A DNA stretch of 64,000 nucleotides from Rhodamnia argentea (taxonomy: Eukaryota; Streptophyta; Magnoliopsida; Myrtales; Myrtaceae): NCBI RefSeq assembly GCF_020921035.1, contig NC_063150.1, positions 6,076,001-6,140,000 of the forward strand, written 5' to 3'. Both the position numbers and the translations under genes were made by a program. This document shows, one piece after another, positions 21,782 to 34,467 of this stretch; within the stretch, counting starts at the first letter, position 1, and the number at the start of each line of letters is the position of its first letter. The notes beneath the pieces are model-generated. The model worked only from the letters and a program-made list of their open reading frames with translations, did not search any database and had not been told where the DNA came from.

Positions 21782-23659
21782 GCTTTTTCTGCGTATTAGC
21801 GAAATTAGATCATTAGTGCTGGAATTTCAATCCTTAGAATACGAATTAGTGTACAAACATAATTTGTATATCGAGCGATTTTAATTAATAGCAAGAACCG
21901 TCCATCATTTCAATCAAAAATCACTTAAGATGTACGTGATATCTAATCGTGTAAGAAAAGAGCACGCACCACAGGTACAATTCAAGCTCAAATGATACTA
22001 ACTTTGTGGCTTGGCGCGTATTTGTTTCTATTCCGATCTTGAGTCGTGCCGAAGCTCCATCCCTTGGACCACTTTGGTATGAAGTAGCACGTGGTGAGAA
22101 CCGCGTTTTGAATGTACAAAAAATCATATTTAGACTCCTAGCAACCTAACGCGATCCGGGAATATTGGTGGTCAAGGATAGTATACATCTAACGCGACTC
22201 ACGACCATCGATAACCACAGTATAAACCGTGTACATTGATACTAAAACGATCCAAAGGAATTAGTTCGTCCTGATGTATTGATCGCAGACGCAAATGAAC
22301 TAAAACATATCTAAACACGTCATAAGGGGACGAAAACAGCCGATTCTCATATCACAAACTCATTATTCATGTACGGGCAGGTACGACCCTGTTCATGTCA
22401 CGAATATTCAAAACCAGCGTGCTTAATTACCTATCGTATTTACCTGTGTAAATGGGTCGTGTCGAAAATTGTCCGGCCGCCGCCGCCGCCCCCGCGAGAT
22501 GGTCAAACGGAGCGACTGAAATTAGATGGTCAAAATTGAATTGAAAGCCATGGAAAATCTAAGCGTCTCGACACGGAATTTTAGAGAGAAGAATCAAATC
22601 TGGTAGTGTTCATTCGTTGCAAATGAAGGGAAGGAGGAGGATAAGGACGGACGAATTCAGTGAATGGAAATGGCCTCCCCGAGCCAAGCAGCACTAACAG
22701 CCGCAACCCTTGAAAATTACGAGCGTTGAGCGACGGACTTTGTTGAAATTAAGGGCACCCAATTGTCGGTCTGCGTTCAAAAAGGACTCTTTTTTCTTGA
22801 ATCACCGAAGAGACCTGTTTCTGGATCCGAGTAAATTTCTTAAATTGCTTCGTACGAACTCTGAGACGTAAAATTCAGAGGTATTTCTTAGGATGAATGG
22901 AAGAAAAATATTTTCTCTCAATTTAAAATTGTGATGGTAGGAAAGGTAGATTATCTTCGGATGGCTATTGTCGGGTAAAGTAATATCGGAGCTTCTACTC
23001 TTGTGTCGTCGACCTGTGCTTCGTACAATGTCTTTAAGCCGACTTGTTGGCGACTATCCCAAATTCAAAGATACTATGCGAAAAGAAATTTTAATTTATT
23101 TGTTGATCGGTATTAGTCAAGGAGATGAGGCCGGAGATGCACGAAGATTTGGTTCAAAGGTAATTGAAAAAATTGATATCACAAGTCCAACACGTGCTAG
23201 ATATGGTCCAGCCCTGATCGTGAGATCTGATCATAACGAATTGCGACATGAATTGCAGCGCTCATGTTGACAAAATATGAATATGTGCCTAAATCCAAAA
23301 AATGGGGCTTCCGATTTTTTTTTTTTTTTCACAAGTCGGATTTTAGCACTCCTTTTGTCCTAAGGTGTTCAGTACCAATTAACGAACCGATAGGGCGTGC
23401 CGACCCTCCCAATTCAATAATGTTGTTTAATAATAGCTTAACCAGACTAGGTCCGACATATCAATGTGAAAGTCACTTCGTCTGCTTAATCGGGATTATT
23501 GATATTTTCGATATCAATATCGGCACTTTGCTCGTGATAAAATAAATGTCGAGAGAAGCGTTTGGCATGGACTAATTGTTGATAGTTAAATAATTTTCTT
23601 AGTTAGAACGGAATCTAGAACATTAAATTGTATCCTAAATGGCCACTTTCGAGTCCGGG
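21782..23659. other. Spacer downstream of MYB2; no gene seen
   Basis: The first 150-200 bases should be the MYB 3' untranslated region. A GC-rich (GCC)n-like patch lies at about 22475-22495. Frames at 22968-23545 have no recognisable domain. Confidence 0.35.
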
Positions 23660-24290
23660 CAGACTTAGGACTATGACCCGGTCCATTTGGCAATGCGCAC
23701 CCATTGCTTGACATTGCAGTCAATGTCGCTTACATTCTTTTCCACACCAAGTGGGCCGAAAGGTTCTGAGCCATTCACGCCATTCAATTACAGTTTACTT
23801 GGACTAAGGAAAAGTCTAATGAAGCCAAGTCGACACAAAGTTCCATATCTTTTGGGCCAGGGGTATGTTGGTGTGCTCTTAAATTTGTTAAGATTTGATG
23901 CACAATCATAATGAAATAGAGCGTAAAAGCAAGAAAGAGAAATCGAAACACAAAATTTATCCTGATTTACCTTTTAAATCGGGGCTACATCCAGCAGAGG
24001 ATTCCACTATAATTAGTACCCCACACATTTCTGTTACGTCATTCAATTACCGAAAAAAAATAGTATGTATAGCAATAACTATTCACGGGCCTGTGCTCAA
24101 AGTATCAATAAAATACATGCTCAAATTATAAAAGTCAATGGCATTCAAGGGGCATTGCCCCTTTAGACCCCCGCCAGGATGCCTCTCCCAGACCCCATAC
24201 TTTCCTATCGATTGGACTATGAACCACACTCGAACAAAGTTCGCTTCCGAAACCTTATTGATCAAGTAAAACAAGGGTCAAAATCACCAT
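23660..24290. mobile_element. LTR retrotransposon fossil (probable Copia LTR fragment)
   Basis: Contains a run comparable to the usual Copia LTR phrase: 'aacacaaaatttatcctga', then 'ggggctacatccagcagagg', then 'attccactat'. Further on comes 'ggggcattgcccctttagac', a motif common near LTR borders in plants. No coding parts or partner LTR were identified. Broken and old. Confidence 0.4.
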
Positions 24291-24454
24291 GGCATGAAAT
24301 TAGTGTCGCTTGGTGTTCGCACCCACTTATCTATTCTTTGACCACTTAATCAAACTCGTACTTTCAACTCTCATAGTCATGAACTGGGTTTTTCGCTACT
24401 TTCACAATTCCATTTATTTCTAACTTGTAAAAATTAATCTCACAGAGGTTTATA
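24291..24454. other. Short spacer
   Basis: AT-rich; nothing seen. Confidence 0.3.
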
Positions 24455-24750
24455 GGGGAAATTATCCAATTGATCATAAACCTACTTGTTCGATGCCAAT
24501 TTGGTCCTAAATGTTTTCGCAATATTTCAATATATTCATTTCAGCCAATTTTCGTCGGAAATCGTTGACGTGATGACATGTCGCCTAGGATGACTAGACC
24601 ATTTCGCCAACCATTTTCAACAAAAATTGGCCGGAATGACTACATTGAAATTTCATGCATAGGTTTAAGATCACATTGACGAAATTGAAACGTTTATGAT
24701 TGAATTGACATCCGTACAATAGGCTTAGGTTTAATTGCACAATTTTACCG
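24455..24750. mobile_element. Mutator-like MITE, about 300 bp, degenerate
   Basis: The left end 'ggggaaattatccaattgat' and the reverse complement of the right end 'cggtaaaattgtgcaatta' share layout. Both continue inward with 'cataaacct' and 'caatttggtc/caattcaatc' phrases and meet around a centre with 'ttttcgtcggaaatcg' on one side and 'aaaattggccggaat' on the other. It is the same structural family as 48892-49435 but lacks the GC-rich core. Confidence 0.5.
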
Positions 24751-25214
24751 AGGCTTACATGTTATTTAATATTTAATACTTTAAACTTCTTCTCCTCGCA
24801 GATGAACTGCAACTTGGCTTAGAATTAGAGTGTGAAACAATTTGTGCAAAAACTTGAGATTTCTCTTTAACATAGAGCTTTAGTCTAGATAACCGGATAC
24901 AAGAATTGGGCTCGCAAATGAGGCCAACCATCCAATGTCCTTCACAAGTATTAGGCTGCAAACTTGCAACTATGGCCCATTAGTCATTGCTGGAAAAGAG
25001 GGAGGACAAAAACTTGTAGGGCCCCTTGGGCCTAACCTTTTAAAAATAAAAAAATTTATCGCCACAATATTTAGAACTAACGTTCATATTGAGAAATTAA
25101 GGTATAATTCATGTGATTCGAAATGATTTTCACAGGTTCATATGTGCCCACGTGATTAAGTATTTTTGTTTGCGTTAAAACTTACGCGGATAGGAGTAGG
25201 AGGAATGCTAGGCA
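24751..25214. other. Spacer; no gene seen
   Basis: AT-rich, short frames only, no repeat recognised. Confidence 0.3.
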
Positions 25215-25425
25215 TGTTGACTCCGTTTGTTTCGCAAAAAATAAACTATTTGGAAAACAGTTTTCCCAAAATAAATCAGTTTATAATACTTATAAAAATG
25301 AACGAATCAAAAATAGATGGAAGTATTTTTTTATTGAATAATTATTTCACTTGATGCAAATGATCCTTTCTTGAAAAATATTATCTAAATCATTCATTTC
25401 TCGCAAAATAAACTGAACCGTCATG
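25215..25425. mobile_element. MITE with 'gtttgtttcgcaaaaaataaa' ends
   Basis: The left phrase 'tttcgcaaaaaataaactat' and the right phrase 'tttctcgcaaaataaactga' flank an AT-rich centre of 'gaaaaatatt'-type phrases. It is related to 15660-15925. It abuts the orphan exon-like segment that follows. Boundaries are approximate. Confidence 0.4.
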
Positions 25426-25429
25426 TTGA

Positions 25430-25552
25430 TTGTTGCTTGAAATCATTGAGTTGGAAATTCCAGCATAGCCAAAGTCTGTTGCCAACCTTGCTGCACTATG
25501 AGCTGCCTTTAGAAGTTCCAATGCCACGCCTTGAACCAGTCTGCCATCTCCC
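25430..25552 (-). pseudogene. Orphan exon-like segment, family not identified
   Basis: On the minus strand an acceptor-like TTATGCAG precedes an open stretch of about 40 codons reading GRLVQGVALELLKAAHSAAR and onward through ATDFGYAGISNSM. The composition and the splice signal look like a genuine protein exon. It then runs into the MITE at 25215-25425, and no neighbouring exon is visible on either side. I read it as a gene fragment, possibly moved or truncated by transposition. I do not recognise the protein family. Confidence 0.35.
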
Positions 25553-26369
25553 CTGCATAACAATTATGTCCCATCAACCGAATGAATAGCAAGAACTAAG
25601 AGAGCCTTTCCATTTAGGTAGAGCGAGACATCTTGTTTGGGCTACCGAATTTATGTTTTTGATTTCCTGGCATGGATATTGGTAGGAATTGATTGAAACC
25701 AACATACATCAAAGGACCTTCTACTTAATAGAGTATCATCACAGCCTAAACCTTTCATAACGCGTAAGGAATAGGATAGGACCATATTTTAAGTAAGGAA
25801 TGGGATAGGGCCCGAAGATATGCTAGTGGAATGGCGCAATCAATGCAATTACTAGGTCCCTTCACCTACCTAAGTAGTAGTGAAGTGAACATACCCAAAA
25901 TTTGGTAAACTCGGCAGGATTGGCCCTTCTCTGGAATCCATTATCTTTTGAAGCCAAATGGGTCTTTTTTGGTACTTCATGGTATGTTATTTAGAATTCC
26001 GTGGTGACTATAAGGGCAAGCAAAAAAGAATATTCAGTTTGGAATTTGGAGTACAGCTATCTCTCCACCAAATGTGGGATATGATTGGCTTTTGATAGAC
26101 AAAAGACTTGATGCAACGCCCTTATTACGAAGAGGGTCCCCATGAATTTGATCAAAATGAACATGGGATGGGGTGGGGACTCATGGATTCTTTTGCAGTG
26201 GATAGTGCGTCTCTGTCCAAGCAATGAGTTCGTGTATATGCTGTGGCACGGTGGTCATGTTAGTGGTGCCAATTTGCATGTAGGTTTGCTCAAAAGAGTG
26301 TAATGCGAAATGAGGTGAGCATGGTGTCAGCATGATTGCAGCAAGGGTTTCTTTCTTTCTTTTTTTTAA
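25553..26369. other. Spacer; no gene seen
   Basis: No frame with family resemblance. Part of it may belong to the distal promoter of the pectin methylesterase at 27402. Confidence 0.35.
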
Positions 26370-26785
26370 TAATGAGATAAATGGTCCTCAAACTTTTGCT
26401 CAATGCATAATGTGGTACACGAACTTTTAATTTATTCAATGTGATATCTAAACTTTAACCCAATATTCAATTTGGTCCATGAATTTTTAATTTGTTCATT
26501 GTAATCTATGAAATTTTGGTACATGTTTAATGTAGTCCCCGAACTTAATAAGTATGATGTGTACGGGTAAATATGAATCATGGACAACATTGAACATTTT
26601 CATATATTCTAGAGACTAAACTTAACATGTACCAAAAGTTCAAGGATTACAATGAACAAATCAAAAGTTCATGGACTAAATTGAACATGGGGTTAAAATT
26701 TAGAGATCACGTTGAATAAATTAAAAGTTTAAGGACCATTTTATGCATTGAGCAAAAGTTCAAGGGCCATTTGTGTCATTTTTTT
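26370..26785. mobile_element. Fold-back MITE, about 415 bp, well preserved
   Basis: The left arm (about 26372-26540) and the right arm (about 26610-26782) are inverted copies. For example, 'cttttgctcaatgcataat' near 26394 faces its reverse complement near 26745, and 'acttttaatttattcaatgt' faces 'attgaataaattaaaagtt'-type sequence. Most of the element is therefore arm, with a centre of about 70 bases. Degenerate relatives lie at 13455 and 34468. It sits about 540 bases upstream of the pectin methylesterase TATA box. Confidence 0.75.
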
Positions 26786-27321
26786 TTCTTTTTTCGTTTG
26801 GGTTCTGGTGCAAGTAGGAGAGACTGGCACAGTAGTATACTTGTGCGGACAAATGAATTCACGTGCTTACACAGAGTGCACGTGGTTTGGTAAATTTGAT
26901 GGACATTCCATGAGTGACCTTAGCAAACAAGTAGCTCACTCCTAAAAAGTCTCTGCAGAACATTTTCTTGTGATTTCAGCAGCCGATAATAAGCATTGGA
27001 AACAGTCTTATGAACAACTTCAAGTTCTTGAGAATAGGACAGCTCAGGCAAGATTATCTAATTCATCATGTGAATTATGCTTCCAAACTAGTTCAAGGTG
27101 AGATTCATGCTTGAACGTCCCATAATTTAGAGAAAAAAGACTAAGCAAAGTTCTTGCCATGCTATAGCCTATAGTCTCTTGGACAATTCATTGATCAAAG
27201 TATCATTTCACGAGCTGTCGACCCTTTTCTTGGTTTCTACCATTCATTGTTTTCTTCCGCAGCTGAGTAGAATAAAACCCAAGTTTCCCACATTCTCTTC
27301 CATGAAACTTTCATTCCACTA
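26786..27321. other. Proximal promoter region of the pectin methylesterase
   Basis: No gene. The region between the fold-back element and the TATA box is the likely core regulatory region of the gene starting at 27402. No specific binding site can be called with confidence. Confidence 0.4.
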
Positions 27322-27329
27322 TATATAAA
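27322..27329 (+). promoter_or_regulatory. TATA box of the pectin methylesterase gene
   Basis: TATATAAA, 73 bases upstream of the first codon, giving a short leader of about 40-45 bases. Motif and spacing are typical. Confidence 0.8.
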
Positions 27330-27401
27330 GCATAATGCATCCATCTCCATCAAGAATCCAACCTTTTTCATACCAACACAGGCTTAACTCTGCTTATACA
27401 A

Positions 27402-29993
27402 ATGTCTAGCATTCTCTCACACACCCAGTTCTTCCTCTTTCTTCTCTCCCTATGCATCTGCAACATCTCTTTGGCTTCTTCAGCCTTGAGCGATGATGGC
27501 GGCTTCAGCAGATGGGTGTCGTGGAATGTCGAAAATTACCATCGTGAAACTTGGTTGAATGCAGTGTCGACGGCTCGAGCTCCCGGTATTCCCGGGAAGA
27601 AACTAGTTGATTGGAAGCTGTGGAAAGCAGATATGAACAAGGTACGGAAGACAGTGAGCCAAGACGGAACCGGCGATTACAGGACGATTTCGGAAGCTCT
27701 TAACAGTATTCCTGTGTTCAACACCAGGAGAGTCATTTTGGTGATCAAGCCTGGGGTTTATAGGTAATGTCTCTTTTGTTTCGCTTTGGTGCAATTGCAC
27801 TCTGCCACTTAGGCCTTGCTCCAACACTTGGTTGAAGTTTCAAGTCTAGAAACTTGGAAGCTGTACAGCATTCTCTTAAAAGTGGATTGATCGCTGCTGC
27901 ATGATCATTTTTTAACTAGAAGTTCATGCAAAACTTTTGGGGTTTCAAAGTTAAAAAACTGCATTTATAGATGGTAACCAAAAGAAGGTGTAGTTGCAGA
28001 TGCTAGGTAGGTTGCAGAAGATGGGTTACTTGAAGGTTACTGAATGGAAGTCCTAATGGTATGGTTTTATATGGAGAATGCAGAGAGAAGATTAATGTAC
28101 CAAGAAATGTGCCATTTGTGACATTTTTGGGAGACTCAACTAGTCCACCAACAATCACTGGGAATGACACGGCATCCGTGACTGGAAGAGGTGGAACACC
28201 ATTGAAGACGTTTCAGAGCGCGACCGTCGCAGTCGACGCGAATTATTTTATTGCCGTCAACATCAAATTCGAGGTAACTGAATGGTTATCCCCCTATCGA
28301 CTATCCTATTCAGTTCAGATTTCATCTACCTAGTTTTCCAGTCCAACCAGTGGCGCGGTATCTTATACATTCTAAGGCCTGGAACCTGACAGAGAGACAT
28401 TATACTTTGGCCTCAAGCTCAGTACTGGGGGAGAAAGAGCTTGTGGTTGAAAACAGAAGATGAAGCCAATGAATTGTCTGCATCCACAATAAAAGAACAG
28501 AAAGAACAGAACTGAGGCACATGTACCTCACCATGAGCATAGAGATTCCATCTTCTTGCTAAGGAACAAGAACAGCCCAAGAATCCAAAACATCTCTCAA
28601 TTTTTTTTAACCATTTGAGTGGGTCGAAATCGCACTAAGTCACGGGTTGTCACAAGAAATGCAGGCATTAATTTACGCTTCCTAAGATCAAATGGAATGA
28701 CTGCTCTGCTTTCAGCACTCTCACTAAAAAATTATATTGTCTTCCATGGATTTTCAAGCTTTGGTCCATATTATGACATTCCACATAGTGATGCTATTCA
28801 TCTGATAAAAAGCAGTCTGATTCTTTTCCGGAGAGACCCAAACTGAAAACTGATTTATTGATATAACATTAGACTCTTGGAAAATCTGTTATCGTCATAG
28901 TTTTGAGATTGAACCACGCAACACTCTTGGCGAAACTGCTCATGGTGCAGAACACAGCTCCACATGAGGTTGGATCGATAGGAGAACAAGCAGTGGCATT
29001 GCGGATATCGGGCACGAAGGCGGCGTTCTACAACTGCAGCTTCATTGGGAACCAAGACACTCTCTACGATCACAAGGGCCTTCACTATTTCAATAACTGC
29101 TTCATCCAAGGCTCTGTGGACTTTATCTTCGGCTATGGCAGGTCTCTTTATGAGGTACTTTCGCCCCAATTTAGACCATCTGTCCTTTTGTTGCTGAGTC
29201 TACAGAATGACTCATTGTGGTTTAATTCGTGTAGAACTGCTATTTGAACTCCGTCGCCAAGAAAGTGGCCTCTCTCACAGCGCAAAAACGCACGAATGCC
29301 TCGTTGGCAAGCGGGTTTTCCTTCAAGAACAGCACCATCACAGGGAGTGGCCTCATCTACCTCGGCAGGGCATGGGGAGACTATTCCAGGGTCATTTTCT
29401 CTTACACTTTCATGGACAGGGTGGTTGTTCCCCAGGGATGGAGCGACTGGGGCGACCCGAAACGTGATGCGTGAGTTCAATACGCTAACCCATGAGAAGG
29501 CTAAACTAAGTGAACAATAACGGAACTGTTTTGCTTTTAACTAGGGGCATAGCTTCAAGCTCCGGGAACAGAACAAAGAAGTCCTCGGCTGACTACATTT
29601 GCAAACCAAGAAACCATTTCTAAAGTACCCATAAAAGCCGAAGATCGTCAACTCAAACAAGCAATATTTGAAAGTTTAATATCGACTAATTTCTCAAAAC
29701 TTTTCAAAGTAGATAAGCATGAAAGAAAGAATAGAGACGACAGAACCCGTTTCTAAACCATCTAAGTGAGAAAAACCGAAAGGAAGGAAAAGTGTGGGAG
29801 TCTATTTTCACTGACAAGAAATAATCCGTTTCTTTGCGACAGACGAATCTATTACGGAGAATACAAGTGCAGTGGACCTGGAGCCAACACGACAGGAAGA
29901 GTTTCATGGGCAAGAATGCTGACAGATGAGGAGGCTAAGCCGTTCCTAGGGACTTACTACATCGAGGGCGATACTTGGCTCCTAAGCCCTTGA
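27402..29993 (+). CDS. Pectin methylesterase (pectinesterase) without PRO domain, 380 aa
   Basis: Removes methyl groups from cell-wall homogalacturonan in the apoplast. Exons: 27402-27763, 28084-28273, 28951-29154, 29235-29470 and 29843-29993, all with GT-AG introns and in frame. Residues 1 to about 26 form a signal peptide ([17 protein letters not shown]). The mature part is a CE8 right-handed beta-helix enzyme: GVYREKINVP at about 118, Gln197 in GEQAVAL, Gln219-Asp220 in GNQDTLYDH, Asp241 in GSVDFIFG, and Arg297/Trp299 in [10 protein letters not shown]. These fit the family's two Gln, two Asp and Arg/Trp active-site residues. No inhibitor-like PRO region lies between the signal peptide and the enzyme, so this is a group-1 PME, similar to Arabidopsis PME8, PME53 and PME68. 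The exact orthologue is not settled. It is convergent with the NFU gene downstream. Confidence 0.95.
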
Positions 29994-31068
29994 ATTTCTA
30001 GGAACATATGTAATCTCGCAAGAGAAGGCGAAGAAACTGCTAAGAGTTCGCAGATTATTGTTCCTTCATGCCAAAGATCTTCATTTCGACATTTCTCTTT
30101 CTCTCGGCCCTATTGAAATAATTATTGCGGCAACTAAAACCAAGCTGACTCTCGACATAGTCGGAGCACATAAGACAATCATAAACTGCTCTACAGTAGT
30201 TTTTAGTAGACAACCCCAGGGATCCCAGATGAGGGAACCCTAAGATAGCCACCTCGGATCATGTTAAGAACCAAGCAAGCAATTCCCCTACAGTATCATC
30301 ACCGCCGTACAATTTAACCGCCAAAAAAAAAAAATATTGAGATAAAATTCCAAACCATCACAGAAGAGTACATAAATCGAGCGACATTAAGGAATGAAGA
30401 GAAGCTCGGATGAGCTGTAATCTTTCTTATCCTTTTGTTTGTTTTGGGCCAAAGATAACCTGCGAGTATTACTGACTACACAAAGCCCTAAAGTATAACA
30501 ACGAATCCAATGTATCAGAATGATCCAAAGAGTACCTTTTAGGCATATCACAATGTGACGAACTCTCAGTTATTGAAAAATGTACATAAGACCTCGTCTT
30601 CTCCCTTTTGATAAGAACATTAATTCAGCATCTTGTCTTCTCCCCATGCTCACAGGAAACTCTTATGTCCTCCCAAAATGCTGCAATGCACCAGATCAAC
30701 TCTTTCTTCGCATCACCGACCGTATGTCCATTGTGACATTGATATCCTCAGCAGGAATCCATCTGGAAATAAAGAAGAACTAGTCATAAGAAACCCATTC
30801 AGGAGAAACTCACGTACAAATCATTCATCAACAATGAACAAGATGAATAGTTGCTTGGTATCTTCTTTTCTGTATGCAAGTACACTTAAAGGGAAATCCC
30901 AAAAAACATACAATCTTAAAGTCTGTCTATTGCGCATATGCACCTAAAGTCATATCATACGCATATATGCCCACTGAATTTTCAATTAACAACAGAATTG
31001 CAATCAGCAAAAGTGACATCTTACAGTCTTATCTCGCCTATATTGTGTAATCTAGCATTTGTGGCAAG
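29994..31068. other. Spacer between convergent genes (PME and NFU)
   Basis: Holds the 3' untranslated regions of the plus-strand pectin methylesterase and the minus-strand NFU gene. Short frames at 30055-30252 and 30580-30947 show no domain. No repeat was recognised. Confidence 0.4.
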
Positions 31069-32924
31069 CTAGCCAGTGAACACAACATTAGTAATATCAG
31101 GGAACTTCTCCTTGATTGCTGCTTTGACCCCAGACCCAATGGACTCAGGTCCCATGTACTTTACAAGGCAGCCTCCGGCCTCAACAGACAACACCTCGAC
31201 GCTTCCGCCATAATTTGCAATAGCTGGTCTCAATATGTCCAGATGGCGATTCACTGCCTGCATTTACCAAGTGTTGTCATGACCAGCAAGTGAACTTACC
31301 CTGGTTTCGCACATGCACATTTTATTTTCCTTTATGTTGGCAAAGAACATACCTCAGCAGTAGTCTCCCTCACTTCATCATCATATACCTGACAGATCTC
31401 TCTGACTGCGTCACCGAATTTTTCCTTAAGTACCCTTTCAATTCCCATCTGCATCGTGGTGGTTGAACTGGGACAGCTCTCACATGCCCCTGAACGGACG
31501 ATGCGGTTGAAGGGAATACCCAAATTTGTTCAATGAAAAGTCCTCAAGAAAGCTTAATTTGACATTACACATGCTTCAACACAGAAATCCACAGGCTCAT
31601 TTAAGTGAGGCTTTAACTCTATAATCATGAATACTCAATTATATCTCCACAGAATCAAATTAAATTACTTTCAGCACTCATTCAGTTCATCAGCATAGGA
31701 AGAGATCCAGCCCAGTATTACATAGTGTAGCCATTCACATCTATATGTACCCATTACAGCGACAGGAAATACACATTTTCCTTATGCGTTCTTAATGGCA
31801 GTCAAGCTTCACCAATAAGGCATTATTTCGAAGAATCCAAATGCAGAATAACTGAAAGCCAAGTCTCCTCCTGCTTATAGTACTAAAGATAAAATGAAAA
31901 CAAAGCAATGTTAAAGAAACATGGCACATTATACATCGGGTACAGCAAATCCTTAAAAACAGCCTAGCCAGAATCAGTTTCGAACATCCAAAAAAACATT
32001 TTCTTCTGTGCCTTCAGTATATAGCCAAACTCTATTCCCCTCCTCCTCCTCTTCCTCCCCTCACCACCACCCCCCACCCCCCAAAAAAAAAAAAAAACCC
32101 CCTCAATCATGTTCACACCAATTTCCATACTGCTATGTTATTCAAGTTCGATTGCCCAGATTAAGGAATTCAAATGCAGGCAAAGATGGCAACAGAGACA
32201 AACTCATCATCCCACTTAAATAACTTCCCAGTTCAAGTTATAATCAGAAGCTGAGCATAGTACTTAAGTTGCACAAAACCATAATCAACAGAGACAAAGA
32301 AAAAAGGTGCCAATAGACCAGCTGTAAACACTCCTCTTGATCACTCTACGGATGAAAAATTGACCCGACCCACAATTCGGTCCACGAAAGCAAATTTAAC
32401 CAGTTCGCTGTAATTCAAGAAAAGCCAGAAGAAGAAACTGGGCCAATCGCACTCTCACAAAATTCCTCAAGAAAGAACCTCGAAATCAGCAAAATTTAAA
32501 ATTTCCGAAACCCGATTAAACAAAGAGGAGCAACTCGCCACCGACCTTGGAGCCTGAGAGAAACGACGCCATCTTCAACGGAGACAACGTCGACGTTCCC
32601 ACCATCGGCAATCAAGTAAGGCCTGACGTCCTCGAGGACCAAGTCGACGTTCCCGGCCGTGAGCTCGAACTTCTGGGCAGAGTAGAGTCCCGGAGGAGGA
32701 GGAGGAGGAGGAGGAGGAGAAGCAGAAGAAGAAGAAGAGGAGGACCCAGCTGGTGCGCTCGAGCTCGAAGCTCTCAAGGGCGTCTTCAATGGCGATTGGT
32801 TGCGAGATAAGAGTCCGGGTCGAGGAGGGAACTGAAGATGCGGTGCGGGGTTGTGGGATCTCGACGGAATCGACGGACGGGGAGATGGGATTTGGAGGAA
32901 TTTAACGCTCGCCAGGGACAACAT
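31069..32924 (-). CDS. Plastid NifU-like iron-sulfur scaffold protein (NFU2/NFU3 type), 234 aa
   Basis: Holds and passes on Fe-S clusters in the chloroplast; Arabidopsis NFU2 and NFU3 are needed for photosystem I. Exons on the minus strand: 32924-32546, 31489-31353 and 31257-31069, with GT-AG introns (the first about 1.06 kb). Residues 1 to about 55 are Ser/Pro/Arg-rich and lack acidic residues, as in a chloroplast transit peptide. A poly-Ser stretch (61-67) and nine prolines (70-78) follow. The NifU domain starts near 92 with VDLVLEDVRPYLIADGGNVD. The cluster-binding CxxC is C129-E-S-C132 in GACESCPSS. A second, degenerate NifU domain lacking the CxxC (about 172-234, HLDILRPAIANYGGSVEVLS) is typical of plastid NFUs. 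In-frame ATGs further upstream exist, but the start at 32924 gives the best transit peptide and a length matching NFU2/NFU3. The wording of the first domain is closer to my memory of NFU3, without certainty. Confidence 0.93.
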
Positions 32925-33794
32925 TTCTTGGCGCTGGACGAAGGTGGGAGCTTGGAATTGGTAGAGTTGGTAGAGACGAACTGAACTGGGACGTATCGCA
33001 GGAGATGTTTGAACTTTGAACATCTCAACAAAAAATCCTCCTTCGATAAAGAATTTATGGATTATTCTTACAATCAATCTGCTTTCTAACTCAATTCTGG
33101 TCGACGAGCATGGACCTCGTAAAAATTCATATATAATTGTGTGTAAAATCTAAAAAAATCCTAATTTTTTTAATAAAGCTAAATTTTTTTAAAATATTAA
33201 AATAAATTAAAAAAAGAATTCTTGCCACGTGATTATACTCGGGAACGGAAATTTTGTGCAGTCAGCAAAAACGTTTTTATTTCGAGAACGGAAATTTTAT
33301 GCGGTTGCTAAATGCATTTTGATTAACAACAAATATTTACCTTTTCGTCACTTTTTATTAATTTTATCTTGACATTGTTGATTTGGATGGCACACGACAA
33401 TAATCGATACTCATTACAAATTTATCAAAAACTAATTTTTGTGCCACAAGAAGTTTCAAACTTGTACAACTGCGGCAAATCTACTAGCTTTTGCCCAATA
33501 GCCCATCAAGTTGTTGATATGGAAGCACACGTGATAAGTAACTCATATCATGTGGAAATTCAGCATAAATGGCTCTTTAACAACGTTATTGTGGCAACGC
33601 AGATATGAAACTAAAAATCTAAATTGCCATTGCGAATTAGGATAAAATTGAATTAGCTCGCTCTCTCTCTCTCTCCCAAATCGCCAAAATTGTCAAGATT
33701 AGAGATTATAGTGGATTTTTTCAAAAGTGAGGGAGCCCTTGTTTGGAGGGAAGCTATCGGAGAAGGCAAGAATGGAGAGGAATCGATGTTTGCG
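32925..33794. other. Upstream region of NFU; no other gene
   Basis: Promoter side of the minus-strand NFU gene. 33230-33340 contains two diverged direct copies of a phrase around 'gaacggaaattttgtgcag' / 'gaacggaaattttatgcgg'. A short (CT)n tract lies at about 33660-33675. Nothing else was recognised. Confidence 0.4.
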
Positions 33795-34065
33795 GTTAGA
33801 CATGACCAAATAGAACCGTGGGCTCGGAATAGGCCCGTTGATCGGGCCCATGGTTCCGACCCATTTAAAAAAAAAAAGGAAAAGGCTCGAGGGGGAAAGA
33901 GCCATTGGACTGGGGGGGAAAGAGGCGTTGAACTTGAGAACCGGTGGTTACGAACAGGCGATTTCGAATCGGAACCGGAATTGGCCCGGAACCACCGGTT
34001 CTACCTTTTCGTGGAACTGGAACCGGAACTGTCGGTTCGGCCGAACCGGCCATGTCTATTTGCGG
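33795..34065. mobile_element. MITE-like element with AGACATG ends and 'ggaaccgg' core
   Basis: The left end AGACATGACC and the right end GGCCATGTCT are inverted copies. The interior is made of 'gaaccggaac', 'cggttcggccgaacc' and 'ggcccggaacc' phrases in both orientations. The composition is like that of 15055-15320. No coding content. Target duplication not established. Confidence 0.5.
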
Positions 34066-34467
34066 TTATTAAAGAGGGTGCTCAATGAAGAATTTGAGAG
34101 GCCATAGATTTTCGCTCAAGAGCAAGAATTATTTGAAAGTTCATTTTCCATGGTAGAGTTTGCGAAAAAGATGTGTTGCTAATGATTTGGATGCTCGTCC
34201 TAAGATGGTTGAAGTTTTATCTTCCTCGCTAGCTTTGTCGTTTTCTTTAGATCCGACTTTTCATGACTAACCGCGCCATTTAAGATTTCCAAATTTTCCA
34301 CGTCGAATCAACTTCTTCAAACAAGTCTTTTGTCATGTGTGTTTTCGCGTCAATAAGTTAATGAGATCTTGGGTGGAAGCTAACGAAGAATAAATTTATG
34401 TTGATAACAATTTGACCTTTTTATGAAACAAAAAATTAGTTTCTAAATGCGGTGCTGCTATAGATTA
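34066..34467. other. Spacer; no gene seen
   Basis: AT-rich sequence without a recognisable frame or repeat. Confidence 0.35.

Noticed and set aside
22968-23545. Two adjacent plus-strand frames (100 and 93 codons)
   Set aside because: No domain, no convincing splice sites joining them, and a composition like that of the surrounding spacer.
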